Shown here: positions 9,135-18,563 of the stretch, piece by piece
How the letters are laid out: the number at the start of each line of letters is the position of its first letter
How positions within the stretch are numbered: position 1 is the first letter of the stretch
Origin: Acinetobacter parvus DSM 16617 = CIP 108168
GTDB taxonomy: Bacteria > Pseudomonadota > Gammaproteobacteria > Pseudomonadales > Moraxellaceae
Direction of reading: 5' to 3'
Length of the DNA: 64,000 nt
Assembly: GCF_000368025.1 (NCBI RefSeq)
Contig: NZ_KB849210.1
Span: 164,340 to 228,339, forward strand
Notes under the pieces: model-generated
Seen by the model: the letters and a program-made list of their open reading frames with translations, nothing else
Databases searched by the model: none
Told to the model about the DNA's origin: nothing
Translations under genes and position numbers: made by a program

Positions 9135-9908
9135 ATGGCAATTTCGAGTTTTGGTAAAATTCTCACCGTGCTGGACTTGTTTTCAGTTTCACGCCCGATT
9201 ATCAATGTCGATATCATTTGTGATGAGCTCGGTCTTTCCAAACCAACCGCCTACCGTTACCTCAAGGAACTGGTGTCAACTGATATGCTAAAGCGGATCA
9301 GTGGTACATCAGGTGACTACACTTTAGGTTCTAAAATTGCGGTTCTGGATTATATTTCACACAGTACCGACCCATTGGTGCAAATCAGCATCCCCTTTAT
9401 GCGGGATATCGTGGAACGTACCGAACTATGCTGCCTGCTGACCTACCTGAACCATGACTATTGCATCGACCTGCATCATGAAACTTTTAAAGAAGCAGAA
9501 CTCATCTCATACGGCAGGGGTTGTCCACGCCCTGTTTATGTAGGTGCTTCACCCAAAATTGTGATTGCTCATCTCTCCAAGCAACAGATTCAAGCTTATT
9601 ATCACCAGTTTACTCAGGAACTTGCTCAGGTAGGCTTTGCCCATAGTCTCGATGAATTCATGCAGCAAATGCGAAAAATCAAGAAACAGGGCTTCTATTT
9701 ATCACAGGGTGAGATTGACCCAATGATTTGTGGCCTTTCAGTGCCAATTCGTTTCTCAAACAAAGAAGCACCCATTGCATTGACTTTGCTTGCCTCAAAG
9801 AACCGTTTTCACTTTCTAAATATTCAAAAACTGATTGAAATCTTGCAAGGCAATGCCGCACAGATTGAGCATAAATTTGCCACCCTTTCTGAAAGTCAGG
9901 GAAATTAA
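9135..9908 (+). CDS. IclR-family transcriptional regulator
   Basis: 257 residues. N-terminal winged helix-turn-helix (about 5-65, containing CDELGLSKPTAYRYLKEL) followed by an IclR effector-binding domain (about 75-245). IclR proteins bind small, often aromatic or short-chain acids and control catabolic or efflux genes. An AAGGAG lies 13 bases before the ATG. It diverges from the wrecked FUSC/HlyD operon, which may have been its original target; that is inference from position only. Confidence 0.9.
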   Translation: MAISSFGKILTVLDLFSVSRPIINVDIICDELGLSKPTAYRYLKELVSTDMLKRISGTSGDYTLGSKIAVLDYISHSTDPLVQISIPFMRDIVERTELCCLLTYLNHDYCIDLHHETFKEAELISYGRGCPRPVYVGASPKIVIAHLSKQQIQAYYHQFTQELAQVGFAHSLDEFMQQMRKIKKQGFYLSQGEIDPMICGLSVPIRFSNKEAPIALTLLASKNRFHFLNIQKLIEILQGNAAQIEHKFATLSESQGN

Positions 9909-9945
9909 ACCTGAGAATATTAAAAAACATTTACATTTTTATGCG

Positions 9946-10063
9946 TTGTAAATAACAAAAAATTCTCATATGATGATTCTGTTCTTCAGCATACTCTCCC
10001 CAAAAGAGCATGACTTTTCCTTAGAGTTAGAGAACTAAGCTCATTGTTGTTATGGGCTTTTTT
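9946..10063 (+). ncRNA. Candidate small RNA (about 83 nt) between the IclR gene and pgsA
   Basis: A promoter-like pair TTGTAA (9946-9951) and TATGAT (9969-9974) with exactly 17 bases between them predicts a start near 9981. The predicted RNA has a first stem (CATaCTCT with AGAGcATG, 9990-10012) and a terminator (GCTCAT/ATGGGC, 10039-10057, then six T). No reading frame of note fits inside. It resembles a bacterial regulatory RNA, but the same terminator could simply end the IclR message. Coordinates include the promoter. Confidence 0.45.
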
Positions 10064-10087
10064 CTTGCCTGTTTTTTTATGAGCAGA

Positions 10088-10116
10088 TATAAAAAAGCCT
10101 TTCAAAAGAAAGGCCT
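10088..10116 (-). terminator. Terminator after pgsA
   Basis: Stem GCCTTTC/GAAAGGC with an AAAA loop, followed on the minus strand by at least six T. It lies 30 bases beyond the pgsA stop, facing the plus-strand terminator at 10039-10063. Confidence 0.75.
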
Positions 10117-10144
10117 TAATTTATATGGCAATACAGAAAAATAG

Positions 10145-10744
10145 TTAGGGCTGTTTCAGATAAGGCCATGCTGCTTTCATATAAATAAACATCGACCACA
10201 ACGTCAAAATCACTGCCGCATAAAGCAAGGCATAGGCCCACATTTCCAGTGGTTTCCAGTTGAGCAGAAACACACTAATCGCAATCATTTGAAATGCTGT
10301 TTTGTACTTTCCTACCGTAGAAACTGCCACACTGGTACGTGCACCCAATTCAGCCATCCATTCACGCAATGCTGAAACAGTAATTTCACGGGAAATAATC
10401 ACAATCGCCGCAAAAGCCATTGAAATGGTCGGTTGCCATTGCACCAGTACGATCAATGCCGCCGCAACCATCAGCTTATCAGCAACAGGATCAAGGAAAC
10501 GCCCGAAAGCAGAAGTCTGATTCAAAGTCCGAGCTAAATACCCATCGAACCAATCTGTCACTGCTGCAAGAACAAAGATTGCAGTCAATATCAGATGTCG
10601 CATCATTCCCCCATGATGCTCAGCAATCCCAATGGCAGGCGGCCAATAGGCAATTGCCAGAAACACGGGAATAAGGGCAATACGCGCCAAAGTTAAAATA
10701 TTAGGAATGTTCAGGATTCGCCCTGTGCTCATAAACACCGCCAT
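10145..10744 (-). CDS. pgsA: CDP-diacylglycerol-glycerol-3-phosphate 3-phosphatidyltransferase
   Basis: 199-residue inner-membrane enzyme that makes phosphatidylglycerol phosphate, the committed step to PG and cardiolipin. The CDP-alcohol phosphotransferase signature is complete: D64, D67-G68-x2-A71-R72, G81, D85 and D89. About five hydrophobic helices. The start is ATG 10744; an in-frame ATG at 10732 is possible and neither has a strong ribosome site. uvrC-pgsA linkage is common in gamma-proteobacteria; here a thioesterase gene lies between them. Confidence 0.94.
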   Translation of the reverse strand: MAVFMSTGRILNIPNILTLARIALIPVFLAIAYWPPAIGIAEHHGGMMRHLILTAIFVLAAVTDWFDGYLARTLNQTSAFGRFLDPVADKLMVAAALIVLVQWQPTISMAFAAIVIISREITVSALREWMAELGARTSVAVSTVGKYKTAFQMIAISVFLLNWKPLEMWAYALLYAAVILTLWSMFIYMKAAWPYLKQP

Positions 10745-10837
10745 GTTGTTCGCATCAAATATGCATGTCGCACAAAGGATGTGCCGAGATTGTATCCATG
10801 TGTAAGCAACTTTATACGAAATGCACGGCAGTGTCGA

Positions 10838-11635
10838 CTAGGCAAAAACGGCAACTGTTTGTCGAAGTACCGCAATCAGTCGATTTTCATCATCCCAAAG
10901 ATAAGCATACTCGGTTGAATAACCATGTTCAGCATATTCAGTCACTACTTTGTATTTGAACCAGTCCTGTACTTGATGAGCAATCGGCTGCAAATAGGTA
11001 ATTTGCCATGTTAATGAACTTGCAGGTGCAGGGGTTTTAAACATGGGCAACACACCAGGTGGCCACACATCCATCAATCCAAATAGATCGGCTAGTTTCA
11101 TTTCGCGATTTGGATGCAACTGAGGTATAAAACGACACCATCCACCAAAGTCAGGCACTTTGCTGCCAGCCATTGGATAATACCCTTCAGCCCAACATAG
11201 TTCAAACTGTTGAAAACATTGTGGCATTAAGCCTTCAATATAAGCTGTTTTTTCCAACTGTGCTGGCAGTGGATAATCAGGAACTTGTGGTAGATTTTGC
11301 ACATGAATCCGAGATTCACGCTGCGAACCAAAACTTGCTATTAAAATACTTTGTACAGTATCTGCTTGCCATAACCGCACTTCTAAAGTTGTAACCGATT
11401 TACCCTCTCGCAACACTTCCGCCGTGAGTTTAGCCTGCCCTTCTTGCACAGGACCAACAAAGGTCACATTACAACTCAATAACTGCTTTGTTGTATCATG
11501 AACCACGCTCTGCGCCTTTTGGATTAATAATCCTGCAACTAAACCGCCAAATACGGTGCGACCTTGTAACCATCCTGAGGGAATATCAATCCACTCTTGA
11601 TGTTCAACCTGTTGATACAGCGGAAGCAATGACAT
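10838..11635 (-). CDS. Acyl-CoA thioesterase (TesB-like, double hot-dog)
   Basis: 265 residues matching the TesB-like thioesterase family with two hot-dog halves. The N-terminal half has the GRTVFGGLVAGLLIQKAQ segment, where the hot-dog helix and its glycines are clear. The C-terminal half contains DFGGWCRFI and LFGLMDVWPPGV. Likely hydrolyses fatty acyl-CoA in the cytoplasm; the chain length cannot be predicted. It stands between uvrC and pgsA on the same strand. Confidence 0.82.
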   Translation of the reverse strand: MSLLPLYQQVEHQEWIDIPSGWLQGRTVFGGLVAGLLIQKAQSVVHDTTKQLLSCNVTFVGPVQEGQAKLTAEVLREGKSVTTLEVRLWQADTVQSILIASFGSQRESRIHVQNLPQVPDYPLPAQLEKTAYIEGLMPQCFQQFELCWAEGYYPMAGSKVPDFGGWCRFIPQLHPNREMKLADLFGLMDVWPPGVLPMFKTPAPASSLTWQITYLQPIAHQVQDWFKYKVVTEYAEHGYSTEYAYLWDDENRLIAVLRQTVAVFA

Positions 11636-11739
11636 TATCTTTCCTTAATTGTCAAACCATCTTATCTTTAAATGTTTTTCCCTGTTTGTGAATGATTATT
11701 GACGCATCAGTCATTGAGAGATTGAGCCAATCGGTCAAA

Positions 11740-13539
11740 TTATTCATGCAGAATTTTATAAATTGTCCCTGCCATCACTTCTCCTAGGCCTGGCACCAGC
11801 ATCAACTCTTTTTCTGAAGCTTTTAAAACACCCTGAATCCCACCAAAATGAGTGAGTAGATCACGACGGCGTTTTGGCCCTAGCCCAGGAATAGCTTCCA
11901 AAACTGAACTACTACGGCGTTTATCACGCTTAGCTCGATGTTTGGTAATGGCGAAACGATGCGCTTCATCTCGCACTTGTTGGATGAGGTGTAAAGCTTT
12001 ATGGTCTTCGGGTAATTGAATTTTTGTCCCATCGGTAAAATGCAGCGTTTCTAATCCCGGTTTACGTCCCTCACCTTTAGAAACACCAATCATAAAAGCA
12101 TCGAGCTGGAGTTCCTGCATCACCTCCATGGCCATATGCAGTTGCCCCTTACCGCCATCAATCAGGAGCAGATCAGGCAACATATTCTTTTTATAGCGAC
12201 GGATCAGTGCCTGACGCATCGCCGCATAATCATCCCCGCCCGTAATATCCTGAATCGCAAACTGGCGATAATCGCGCTTTCTCGCACCGCCCTGATCAAA
12301 CACCACACAAGAAGCAATCGGTGCTTCACCCATAGTATGACTGATATCAAAGCATTCAATTCGGTCAATGGGACGACCAACCACTTGTTCAAGTTGATGA
12401 AAACGCTCGTTCAATTCCAAATGGTTGCTGAGTTTACCTTTAATGGCATGCTGCACATTCATTTGTGCCAGCTCTTGCCATTCTGCCCGCGTTTCACGCA
12501 CTTTATGTTTGATTTGAACTTTCTTATTGAAGGTTTGTTGTAATGCTTCTTCTAATTGTTTTTGGTCGGGAATATCTACATTTACAATCAACTCAGTTGG
12601 CACCTCATCCGCCACCTGAAAATAGAAGTTGGCCATAAAATCAGTAAGCATCTGGCCCAGGTCATCTCCCAACATATCAGGAAAATAACTTTTTCCGCCC
12701 AGCATACGCCCATTCCGCACATACATGATCTGGACGCAGGTTACGCCTGCCTGATGGGCAATCGCCAAAATATCGGCCTCACCCTTGATCTTAAATACCG
12801 CCTGCTGTGCCTGAACCTCACGTAGCAAGGCCAAACGGTCCCGATAGAACACCGCTTTTTCAAATTCCAGTGCTTCGGCGGCCTGTTCCATTTTTCCAAT
12901 CAGCTCTTGATTGAGTTCTTTGGTATCACCCTGTAAAAAACGAATTGAATTATCGACATCTTCCTTATAGTCCTGAGGGCTAATCAGACCGACACAAGGC
13001 GCTGTACAACGTTTAATCTGATACTGTAAACAAGGACGTTTACGTTGTGAAAAATAACTATTTTCACATTGGCGCACATTAAATAATTTTTGTAATACAA
13101 GTAGCGTATCTCTAGCGCTATAAGCACTGGGATAAGGCCCAAAAAACTTGCCGACCTGATGCTTGCCCTTGCCACGCCCACTGGCAATGCGGGGATAGGG
13201 CTTGTCTGCCGAGACGAAGATATAGACATAGGATTTATCATCGCGCAGCATAATATTGTATGGCGGACGATGTAATTTAATCAGATTTTGTTCAAGCAGT
13301 AGCGCTTCAGTTTCAGAACGGACAACCAATGTCTCAATATCATAGATACGGGCAACCAATGCCTGTGTTTTGGGATGTTCAATGGTTTTAACAAAATAGC
13401 TGGATACACGATTCTTTAAGTTTTTGGCTTTTCCGACATACAGTAATTCTCCATCTTTGCCGAGCATTTTATAAACACCAGGCAATTGAGTCATATGAGT
13501 CAGGATTTTTTCAATATGTTCACGCGCGTTTGGATTCAC
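11740..13539 (-). CDS. uvrC: UvrABC system protein C (excinuclease subunit)
   Basis: 599 residues, standard length. Order of domains: GIY-YIG endonuclease (about 15-95, GVYKMLGKDGELLYVGKAKNL-like), a cysteine cluster (C-x7-C...CxxPC type near 155-180), the UVR domain (about 200-235), the RNase H-like second nuclease (about 380-540, including IECFDISHTMGE and LLLIDGGKGQL), and a C-terminal helix-hairpin-helix (IPGLGPKRRRDLLTHFGG). Makes both incisions around UvrB-bound lesions in nucleotide excision repair. Confidence 0.96.
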   Translation of the reverse strand: MNPNAREHIEKILTHMTQLPGVYKMLGKDGELLYVGKAKNLKNRVSSYFVKTIEHPKTQALVARIYDIETLVVRSETEALLLEQNLIKLHRPPYNIMLRDDKSYVYIFVSADKPYPRIASGRGKGKHQVGKFFGPYPSAYSARDTLLVLQKLFNVRQCENSYFSQRKRPCLQYQIKRCTAPCVGLISPQDYKEDVDNSIRFLQGDTKELNQELIGKMEQAAEALEFEKAVFYRDRLALLREVQAQQAVFKIKGEADILAIAHQAGVTCVQIMYVRNGRMLGGKSYFPDMLGDDLGQMLTDFMANFYFQVADEVPTELIVNVDIPDQKQLEEALQQTFNKKVQIKHKVRETRAEWQELAQMNVQHAIKGKLSNHLELNERFHQLEQVVGRPIDRIECFDISHTMGEAPIASCVVFDQGGARKRDYRQFAIQDITGGDDYAAMRQALIRRYKKNMLPDLLLIDGGKGQLHMAMEVMQELQLDAFMIGVSKGEGRKPGLETLHFTDGTKIQLPEDHKALHLIQQVRDEAHRFAITKHRAKRDKRRSSSVLEAIPGLGPKRRRDLLTHFGGIQGVLKASEKELMLVPGLGEVMAGTIYKILHE

Positions 13540-13837
13540 AGCAGACTTTCATCATCAGTAATGCTTTCGATGATGTAGTCTGCATACATCAATTTCAAGT
13601 CAATTGAGCTAAAATCCATCAATTCAATAACTCAAATAACACCTATCATTTAAAGACTCGACTCAATGCTTGTTCAGCGCTATTAAATGCAGACCCATTA
13701 AAGAAATCACAGGCTAGTTCATTTACATGTGACAGATTTTGGGTTGGATAAGATTCAATATAATCTTGAGTACTCAACTGAATTTGTTTTTGCCAACATT
13801 TATAAACAAATAAATAACTAAATCATCGTTATAAAAA
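13540..13837. other. Intergenic stretch with a possible decayed coding remnant
   Basis: The minus strand is open from about 13828 down to a TGA at 13646-13648. It reads like protein (for example ELACDFFNGSAFNSAEQALS) but has no ATG or ribosome site. I do not recognise it. It may be the 3' end of a lost gene or chance. No other gene is visible between uvrC and the lpxO terminator. Confidence 0.3.
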
Positions 13838-13855
13838 AACGCCCTTTCGGGCGTT
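13835..13855 (-). terminator. Terminator after lpxO
   Basis: Strong hairpin AACGCCC-tttc-GGGCGTT, with at least seven T following on the minus strand. It lies 15 bases past the lpxO stop. Confidence 0.9.
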
Positions 13856-13869
13856 GATCTCATTCAGAC

Positions 13870-14784
13870 TTAAAATACATAAGGTCGAATAAAAATTAAG
13901 AAAAATAGCCCTAACATGATGAACCATTTCAGGAAATAGTAAAGCTGACGATTTTTAGCCTTTAACGCTTTGGCCTTGATACGAATTTGATAAACATAAC
14001 CAAAGACTTTATTTAAGCCACCTGTTTGATCGCCTGCCTCATTAGGTGAACTAGCTGCGGTCATGACACTTTTTCCAAACCAGTGGTTAAACTTTTGCAT
14101 AAAACGGGTTTTTAATGGACGTTCCACATCAGCGAAAAAGATAATACGATTCTGGTCAGTGGTATTTTCCGCATAGTGAATATAGGTTTCATCGAACACC
14201 ACACTTTCACCATCACGCCATGAATAACGCTCCCCATCAACATCAATAAAACAGCGATCATCATTTGGTGTAATCAAACCTAAATGGTAACGCAATGAAC
14301 CCGCATAAGGATCACGATGGCGAACTAAACGGCTATCTGGTGCAAGCTCGGTAAACATTGCCGCCTTAATGCTAGGTAATGTCTTTAATAAAGCCGTTGT
14401 TTTCGGGCAGAGTTCAGCCGCAGATGGATGTGCCGAGTCATACCATTTCAGATAAAAACGTTTCCAGCCTGTTTTAAAGAAAGAATTAAAACCCAAGTCA
14501 TCATAGCTGCTGGATGCCTTAATGCCACCCTTGTCATATAGGGCCTTGGCCTCATCCCGAATCATTTCCCAGTTTTCATCAAGAATCTTTAAATCCTTAA
14601 AATACTGGGTATCGATATACGGCTGGTTTGGCACTCTGGAAAAGAGGTACATTAAAAAATTAATGGGTGCCAGAATGGTTGAATGGTCAAAAAACTGACG
14701 ATAAAACGAATGTTTCACTTTACCACGGCGCTGAATATACAACGCAGAAATGATAAATATCGCTAATATGATCCACTTAATCAT
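13870..14784 (-). CDS. lpxO: Lipid A 2-hydroxylase LpxO
   Basis: 304 residues. Fe(II)/2-oxoglutarate-dependent dioxygenase of the aspartyl/asparaginyl beta-hydroxylase fold that hydroxylates a secondary acyl chain of lipid A at the inner membrane. An N-terminal hydrophobic anchor (residues 3-17) and a C-terminal one (about 283-303) bracket the catalytic domain. Iron ligands are visible as HRD (His156, Asp158) and the later His in YIHYAENTT, with the 2-oxoglutarate-binding arginine in NRIIFFADVERP. Single gene with its own terminator. Confidence 0.92.
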   Translation of the reverse strand: MIKWIILAIFIISALYIQRRGKVKHSFYRQFFDHSTILAPINFLMYLFSRVPNQPYIDTQYFKDLKILDENWEMIRDEAKALYDKGGIKASSSYDDLGFNSFFKTGWKRFYLKWYDSAHPSAAELCPKTTALLKTLPSIKAAMFTELAPDSRLVRHRDPYAGSLRYHLGLITPNDDRCFIDVDGERYSWRDGESVVFDETYIHYAENTTDQNRIIFFADVERPLKTRFMQKFNHWFGKSVMTAASSPNEAGDQTGGLNKVFGYVYQIRIKAKALKAKNRQLYYFLKWFIMLGLFFLIFIRPYVF

Positions 14785-15177
14785 AACTTACTCTATCTGC
14801 CCAGATGAAAACCCAATGCCAATTTGATCGCAAATTTTCCAAATCGCACACAAAAAATAAGCCGACTATTTTACCAAATTTAAGTACTTAAACACCAATT
14901 TTCCTTACTTAAATCGAACAAAAACGATATTTATCCTCTATCCAAACCCATCTTTGAAGAAAGTGGAATACACTGTTATCCCATTTTTATGGCCTAGCTG
15001 ATTCACACAATCGATGAGTTACAACAAATTGATGACCCTCGCGTCACGGCTTGATACAACTTGTTATGTTCTTTTTGGATATAGTTATCGTAAGATTAGC
15101 GAAGCATTTTTGCGCCTTTCCAGGCGCATAAGCTTTATGACATCAACTTAGAATCCTCCACAACAAGGAGATCAGGC
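14785..15177. promoter_or_regulatory. fadBA upstream region with a leader hairpin
   Basis: 393 bases between divergent lpxO and fadB with no gene. Just before fadB a perfect stem TGCGCC/TGGCGCA-type hairpin (15108-15125) lies in the presumed 5' leader, and AAGGAG (15165-15170) sits eight bases before the fadB ATG. I could not assign a confident -35/-10 pair or a FadR/PsrA-type operator. Confidence 0.45.
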
Positions 15178-17331
15178 ATGATCCACGCTGGCAATGCCAT
15201 TACCGTCCAAATGCTTGCGGACGGAATTGCAGAATTCCGCTTTGACCTACAAGGTGAGTCGGTTAATAAATTTAACCGTGCAACCATCGAAGACTTCCAG
15301 GCAGCGATTGCTGCAGTTAAAGCCAATAACGACATTAAAGGCTTAGTTGTTACCTCTGGTAAATCAACATTTATCGTGGGTGCAGACATCACTGAATTTG
15401 GCGACAACTTCGCTGCAGGTGAACAGGCGATTGTTGACTGGCTTATGCCTGTCCATGAAATCTTCAACAGCTTTGAAGATTTAGACATCCCTAAAGTTGC
15501 TGCAATCAACGGCACAGCATTGGGTGGCGGTTTTGAAATGTGTCTGGTATGTGACTATCGTGTCATGTCAGAGCAGGCACAGGTTGGCTTACCAGAAATC
15601 AAACTCGGTATCTATCCTGGTTTTGGTGGTAGTGTACGTTTAAGCCGTTTAATTGGTATCGACAATGCTGTTGAGTGGATGGCAATGGCGAACCCTAAAC
15701 GCCCTGATGCTGCACTCAAAGACGGCGCTGTAGATGCAGTCGTCGCTGCTGACAAACTTCAAGAAGCTGCTGTTGACTTAGTTAAACAAGCACTTGCGGG
15801 TCGTTTGGACTGGAAAGCAAAACGCCAAGAAAAATTAGACCCTGTAAAATTGAACCCACTTGAACAAATGATGGCGTTCAACACGGCGAAAGGTGCGGTA
15901 TTAGCTAAAGCAAACCCTGCACAATACCCTGCTCCTAAGTTATTGCTTGACTCATTACAAGCAGGTGCAAACTTGCCACGTAATGACGCGCTCAAAGCAG
16001 AAGCTGAAGGCTTTGCTAAAGCTGCTGTAACGCCTCAAGCAGGTGCGTTGATTGGTTTGTTTATCAACGACCAAGTAGTGAAAAAGACCTCGAAAAAATA
16101 TGAAAAAGGTGCACATCCTGTGAACCAAGCGGCTGTACTCGGCGCGGGTATCATGGGCGGTGGTATTGCTTACCAAGCGGCAAGCAAAGGCACACCAATT
16201 ATCATGAAAGACATCGGCAACCCACAATTAGCATTGGGGATGTCTGAAGCAATCAAATTGCTGACCAAGCAAGTTGAACGTAAAAAAATGACACCTGCCG
16301 AAATGGGTGAAACTTTGGCACGTATCCGCCCAACTTTAAGCTATGACGAGTTTAAAGAAGTAGATATCGTGATCGAAGCGGTAACTGAAAACCCTAAAGT
16401 TAAAGAAATCGTACTTGCAGATACAGAAAAGCATGTTCGTGAAAACACGATCATTGCATCTAACACATCTACAATCTCAATTACACGCCTTGCGAAAGCA
16501 TTACAACGTCCTGAAAACTTCGTTGGTATGCACTTCTTCAACCCAGTACACATGATGCCATTGGTTGAAGTTATTCGTGGTGAAAAAACTTCACCTGAAG
16601 CAATTGCGACCACTGTGGTTCTTGCTCAGAAAATGGGTAAAACACCAATCGTAGTGAATGACTGCCCAGGTTTCTTAGTGAACCGCGTATTGTTCCCTTA
16701 CTTTGGTGCATTCGACTTATTACTGAAAGATGGCGCAGACTTCCAGCAAGTCGACAAAGTCATGGAAAAATTCGGCTGGCCAATGGGCCCTGCATACTTA
16801 ATTGACGTTGTCGGTATCGACACGGGCGTTCATGGTGCAGAAGTGATGGCAGAAGGTTTCCCTGACCGCATGAAGCCAGACTTTAAAGGCTCAATCCAAG
16901 TCATGTACGAAAACAAACGTCTTGGTCAAAAAAATGACGTAGGTTTCTACAAATATGAATTGGATCGCAAAGGCAAAAAAGTCAAAGTGGTTGATCCAAC
17001 TGCATACGAGCTTGTGGCATCTGTGGCAACATCTGAAAAACGCGAATTTGATCCACAAGAAATCATTGACCGTATGATGCTTGCTTTCTGTAACGAAACA
17101 GTTCGTTGCTTAGAAGACAACATCGTTGCAACTGCTTCTGAAGCAGATATGGCGATGATCATGGGTGTAGGTTTCCCTCCATTCCGTGGTGGTCCATGCC
17201 GTTACATCGACCAAACAGGTGTTGCTGAATACGTTGCGCTTTGCGACAAATATGCACATTTAGGTAAAGCTTATGAAGCGCCACAAATGTTGCGTGACAT
17301 GGCTGCTAACAACAAAAAATTCTACGGTTAA
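15178..17331 (+). CDS. fadB: Fatty acid oxidation complex subunit alpha FadB
   Basis: 717 residues, standard. An N-terminal enoyl-CoA hydratase/isomerase domain (about 1-190; oxyanion-hole segments IVGADITEFG near 66 and GGGFEMCLVCDY near 116) is followed by a 3-hydroxyacyl-CoA dehydrogenase domain (Rossmann GAGIMGGGIAYQAASKG starting near residue 322; catalytic-domain MHFFNPVHMMPLVE). It hydrates trans-2-enoyl-CoA, oxidises the 3-hydroxyacyl-CoA and channels product to FadA. Clear AAGGAG site. fadA begins 12 bases after the stop. Confidence 0.97.
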   Translation: MIHAGNAITVQMLADGIAEFRFDLQGESVNKFNRATIEDFQAAIAAVKANNDIKGLVVTSGKSTFIVGADITEFGDNFAAGEQAIVDWLMPVHEIFNSFEDLDIPKVAAINGTALGGGFEMCLVCDYRVMSEQAQVGLPEIKLGIYPGFGGSVRLSRLIGIDNAVEWMAMANPKRPDAALKDGAVDAVVAADKLQEAAVDLVKQALAGRLDWKAKRQEKLDPVKLNPLEQMMAFNTAKGAVLAKANPAQYPAPKLLLDSLQAGANLPRNDALKAEAEGFAKAAVTPQAGALIGLFINDQVVKKTSKKYEKGAHPVNQAAVLGAGIMGGGIAYQAASKGTPIIMKDIGNPQLALGMSEAIKLLTKQVERKKMTPAEMGETLARIRPTLSYDEFKEVDIVIEAVTENPKVKEIVLADTEKHVRENTIIASNTSTISITRLAKALQRPENFVGMHFFNPVHMMPLVEVIRGEKTSPEAIATTVVLAQKMGKTPIVVNDCPGFLVNRVLFPYFGAFDLLLKDGADFQQVDKVMEKFGWPMGPAYLIDVVGIDTGVHGAEVMAEGFPDRMKPDFKGSIQVMYENKRLGQKNDVGFYKYELDRKGKKVKVVDPTAYELVASVATSEKREFDPQEIIDRMMLAFCNETVRCLEDNIVATASEADMAMIMGVGFPPFRGGPCRYIDQTGVAEYVALCDKYAHLGKAYEAPQMLRDMAANNKKFYG

Positions 17332-17343
17332 GGAGCGACGTGA

Positions 17344-18516
17344 ATGGCTACTTTAAATCCACGTGACGTTGTGATTGTCGATGGCGTTCGTTCTGCCATG
17401 GGCAAATCACGTAACGGCATGTTCCGCAATGTACGTGCCGACAGTTTATCTGCTGAATTAGTACGTGCACTTGTTGCTCGTAACCAATTTGATACCAACG
17501 AAGTTGAAGACATCATTTGGGGCTGTGTAAACCAAACTTTAGAGCAAGGTATGAACATTGCTCGTAATATTGGTTTATTGGCTGATATTCCAAAGACTGC
17601 TGGCGGTCAAACGGTTAACCGTTTGTGTGGTTCTTCTATGCAAGCAATCCACACGGCTGCTGCACAGATTGCAACCAATCAAGGTGACATCTTCATCATC
17701 GGTGGTGTAGAGCATATGGGTCACGTCGGTATGATGCACGGCATCGACCTGAACCCTGAAGCATCTAAACACTATGCGAAAGCATCGAACATGATGGGCT
17801 TAACGGCTGAAATGTTAGGTCGTATGAACGGTATCTCTCGTGAAGAACAAGATGCCTTCGGTGTTGAATCTCACCGTCGTGCTTGGGCTGCAACACAAGA
17901 AGGTCGTTTTAAAAACGAAATCGTTGGTGTTGAAGGTCATGATGCAAATGGTTTCAAAATCCTTTGCGACATCGATGAAGTGATTCGTGCTGATGCAAAC
18001 CTTGAAGCATTCAAAGCGTTAAAACCAGTTTTCGATCCTAAAGGTGGTTCAGTAACAGCAGCAACTTCTTCTGCTCTTTCTGACGGTGCTTCTGCAATGT
18101 TAGTTATGTCTGCTGAACGTGCTCAAGCGCTTGGTTTAAAACCACGTGCTGTGATTCGTTCTATGGCAATTGCAGGATGTGATGCTGCAATCATGGGTTA
18201 CGGTCCAGTTCCAGCAACTCAAAAAGCGCTTAAACGTGCTGGTTTAACGATGGCGGATATCCAAACTATCGAATTAAACGAAGCATTTGCTGCTCAAGGC
18301 TTATCAGTCATGAAAGGCTTAGGCGTCTATGACAAACAAGACATCATCAACTTGAATGGTGGTGCGATTGCATTGGGTCACCCATTGGGCTGTTCGGGTG
18401 CACGTATCACAACAACATTGTTAAACGTGATGGAACAACAAGATACTCAAATCGGTCTTGCGACGATGTGTATCGGTCTTGGTCAAGGTATCGCGACTAT
18501 TATCGAACGTGTTTAA
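17344..18516 (+). CDS. fadA: 3-ketoacyl-CoA thiolase FadA
   Basis: 390-residue thiolase, the beta subunit of the fatty acid oxidation complex, cleaving 3-ketoacyl-CoA to acetyl-CoA and a shortened acyl-CoA. The catalytic triad is complete: nucleophile Cys95 (RLCGSSMQA), His346 (GHPLGCSGAR) and Cys376 (CIGLGQG). It lies 12 bases after fadB in a fadBA operon that ends in a strong terminator. Confidence 0.97.
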   Translation: MATLNPRDVVIVDGVRSAMGKSRNGMFRNVRADSLSAELVRALVARNQFDTNEVEDIIWGCVNQTLEQGMNIARNIGLLADIPKTAGGQTVNRLCGSSMQAIHTAAAQIATNQGDIFIIGGVEHMGHVGMMHGIDLNPEASKHYAKASNMMGLTAEMLGRMNGISREEQDAFGVESHRRAWAATQEGRFKNEIVGVEGHDANGFKILCDIDEVIRADANLEAFKALKPVFDPKGGSVTAATSSALSDGASAMLVMSAERAQALGLKPRAVIRSMAIAGCDAAIMGYGPVPATQKALKRAGLTMADIQTIELNEAFAAQGLSVMKGLGVYDKQDIINLNGGAIALGHPLGCSGARITTTLLNVMEQQDTQIGLATMCIGLGQGIATIIERV

Positions 18517-18534
18517 TACACTCTTTTGATAAGC

Positions 18535-18563
18535 AAAAATCCTCGCTTCGGCGAGGATTTTTT
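18535..18563. terminator. Bidirectional terminator after fadA
   Basis: AAAAAT-CCTCGC-ttcg-GCGAGG-ATTTTTT. A UUCG-type tetraloop hairpin with A and T runs on both sides, serving fadA and the convergent small membrane gene. Confidence 0.92.
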
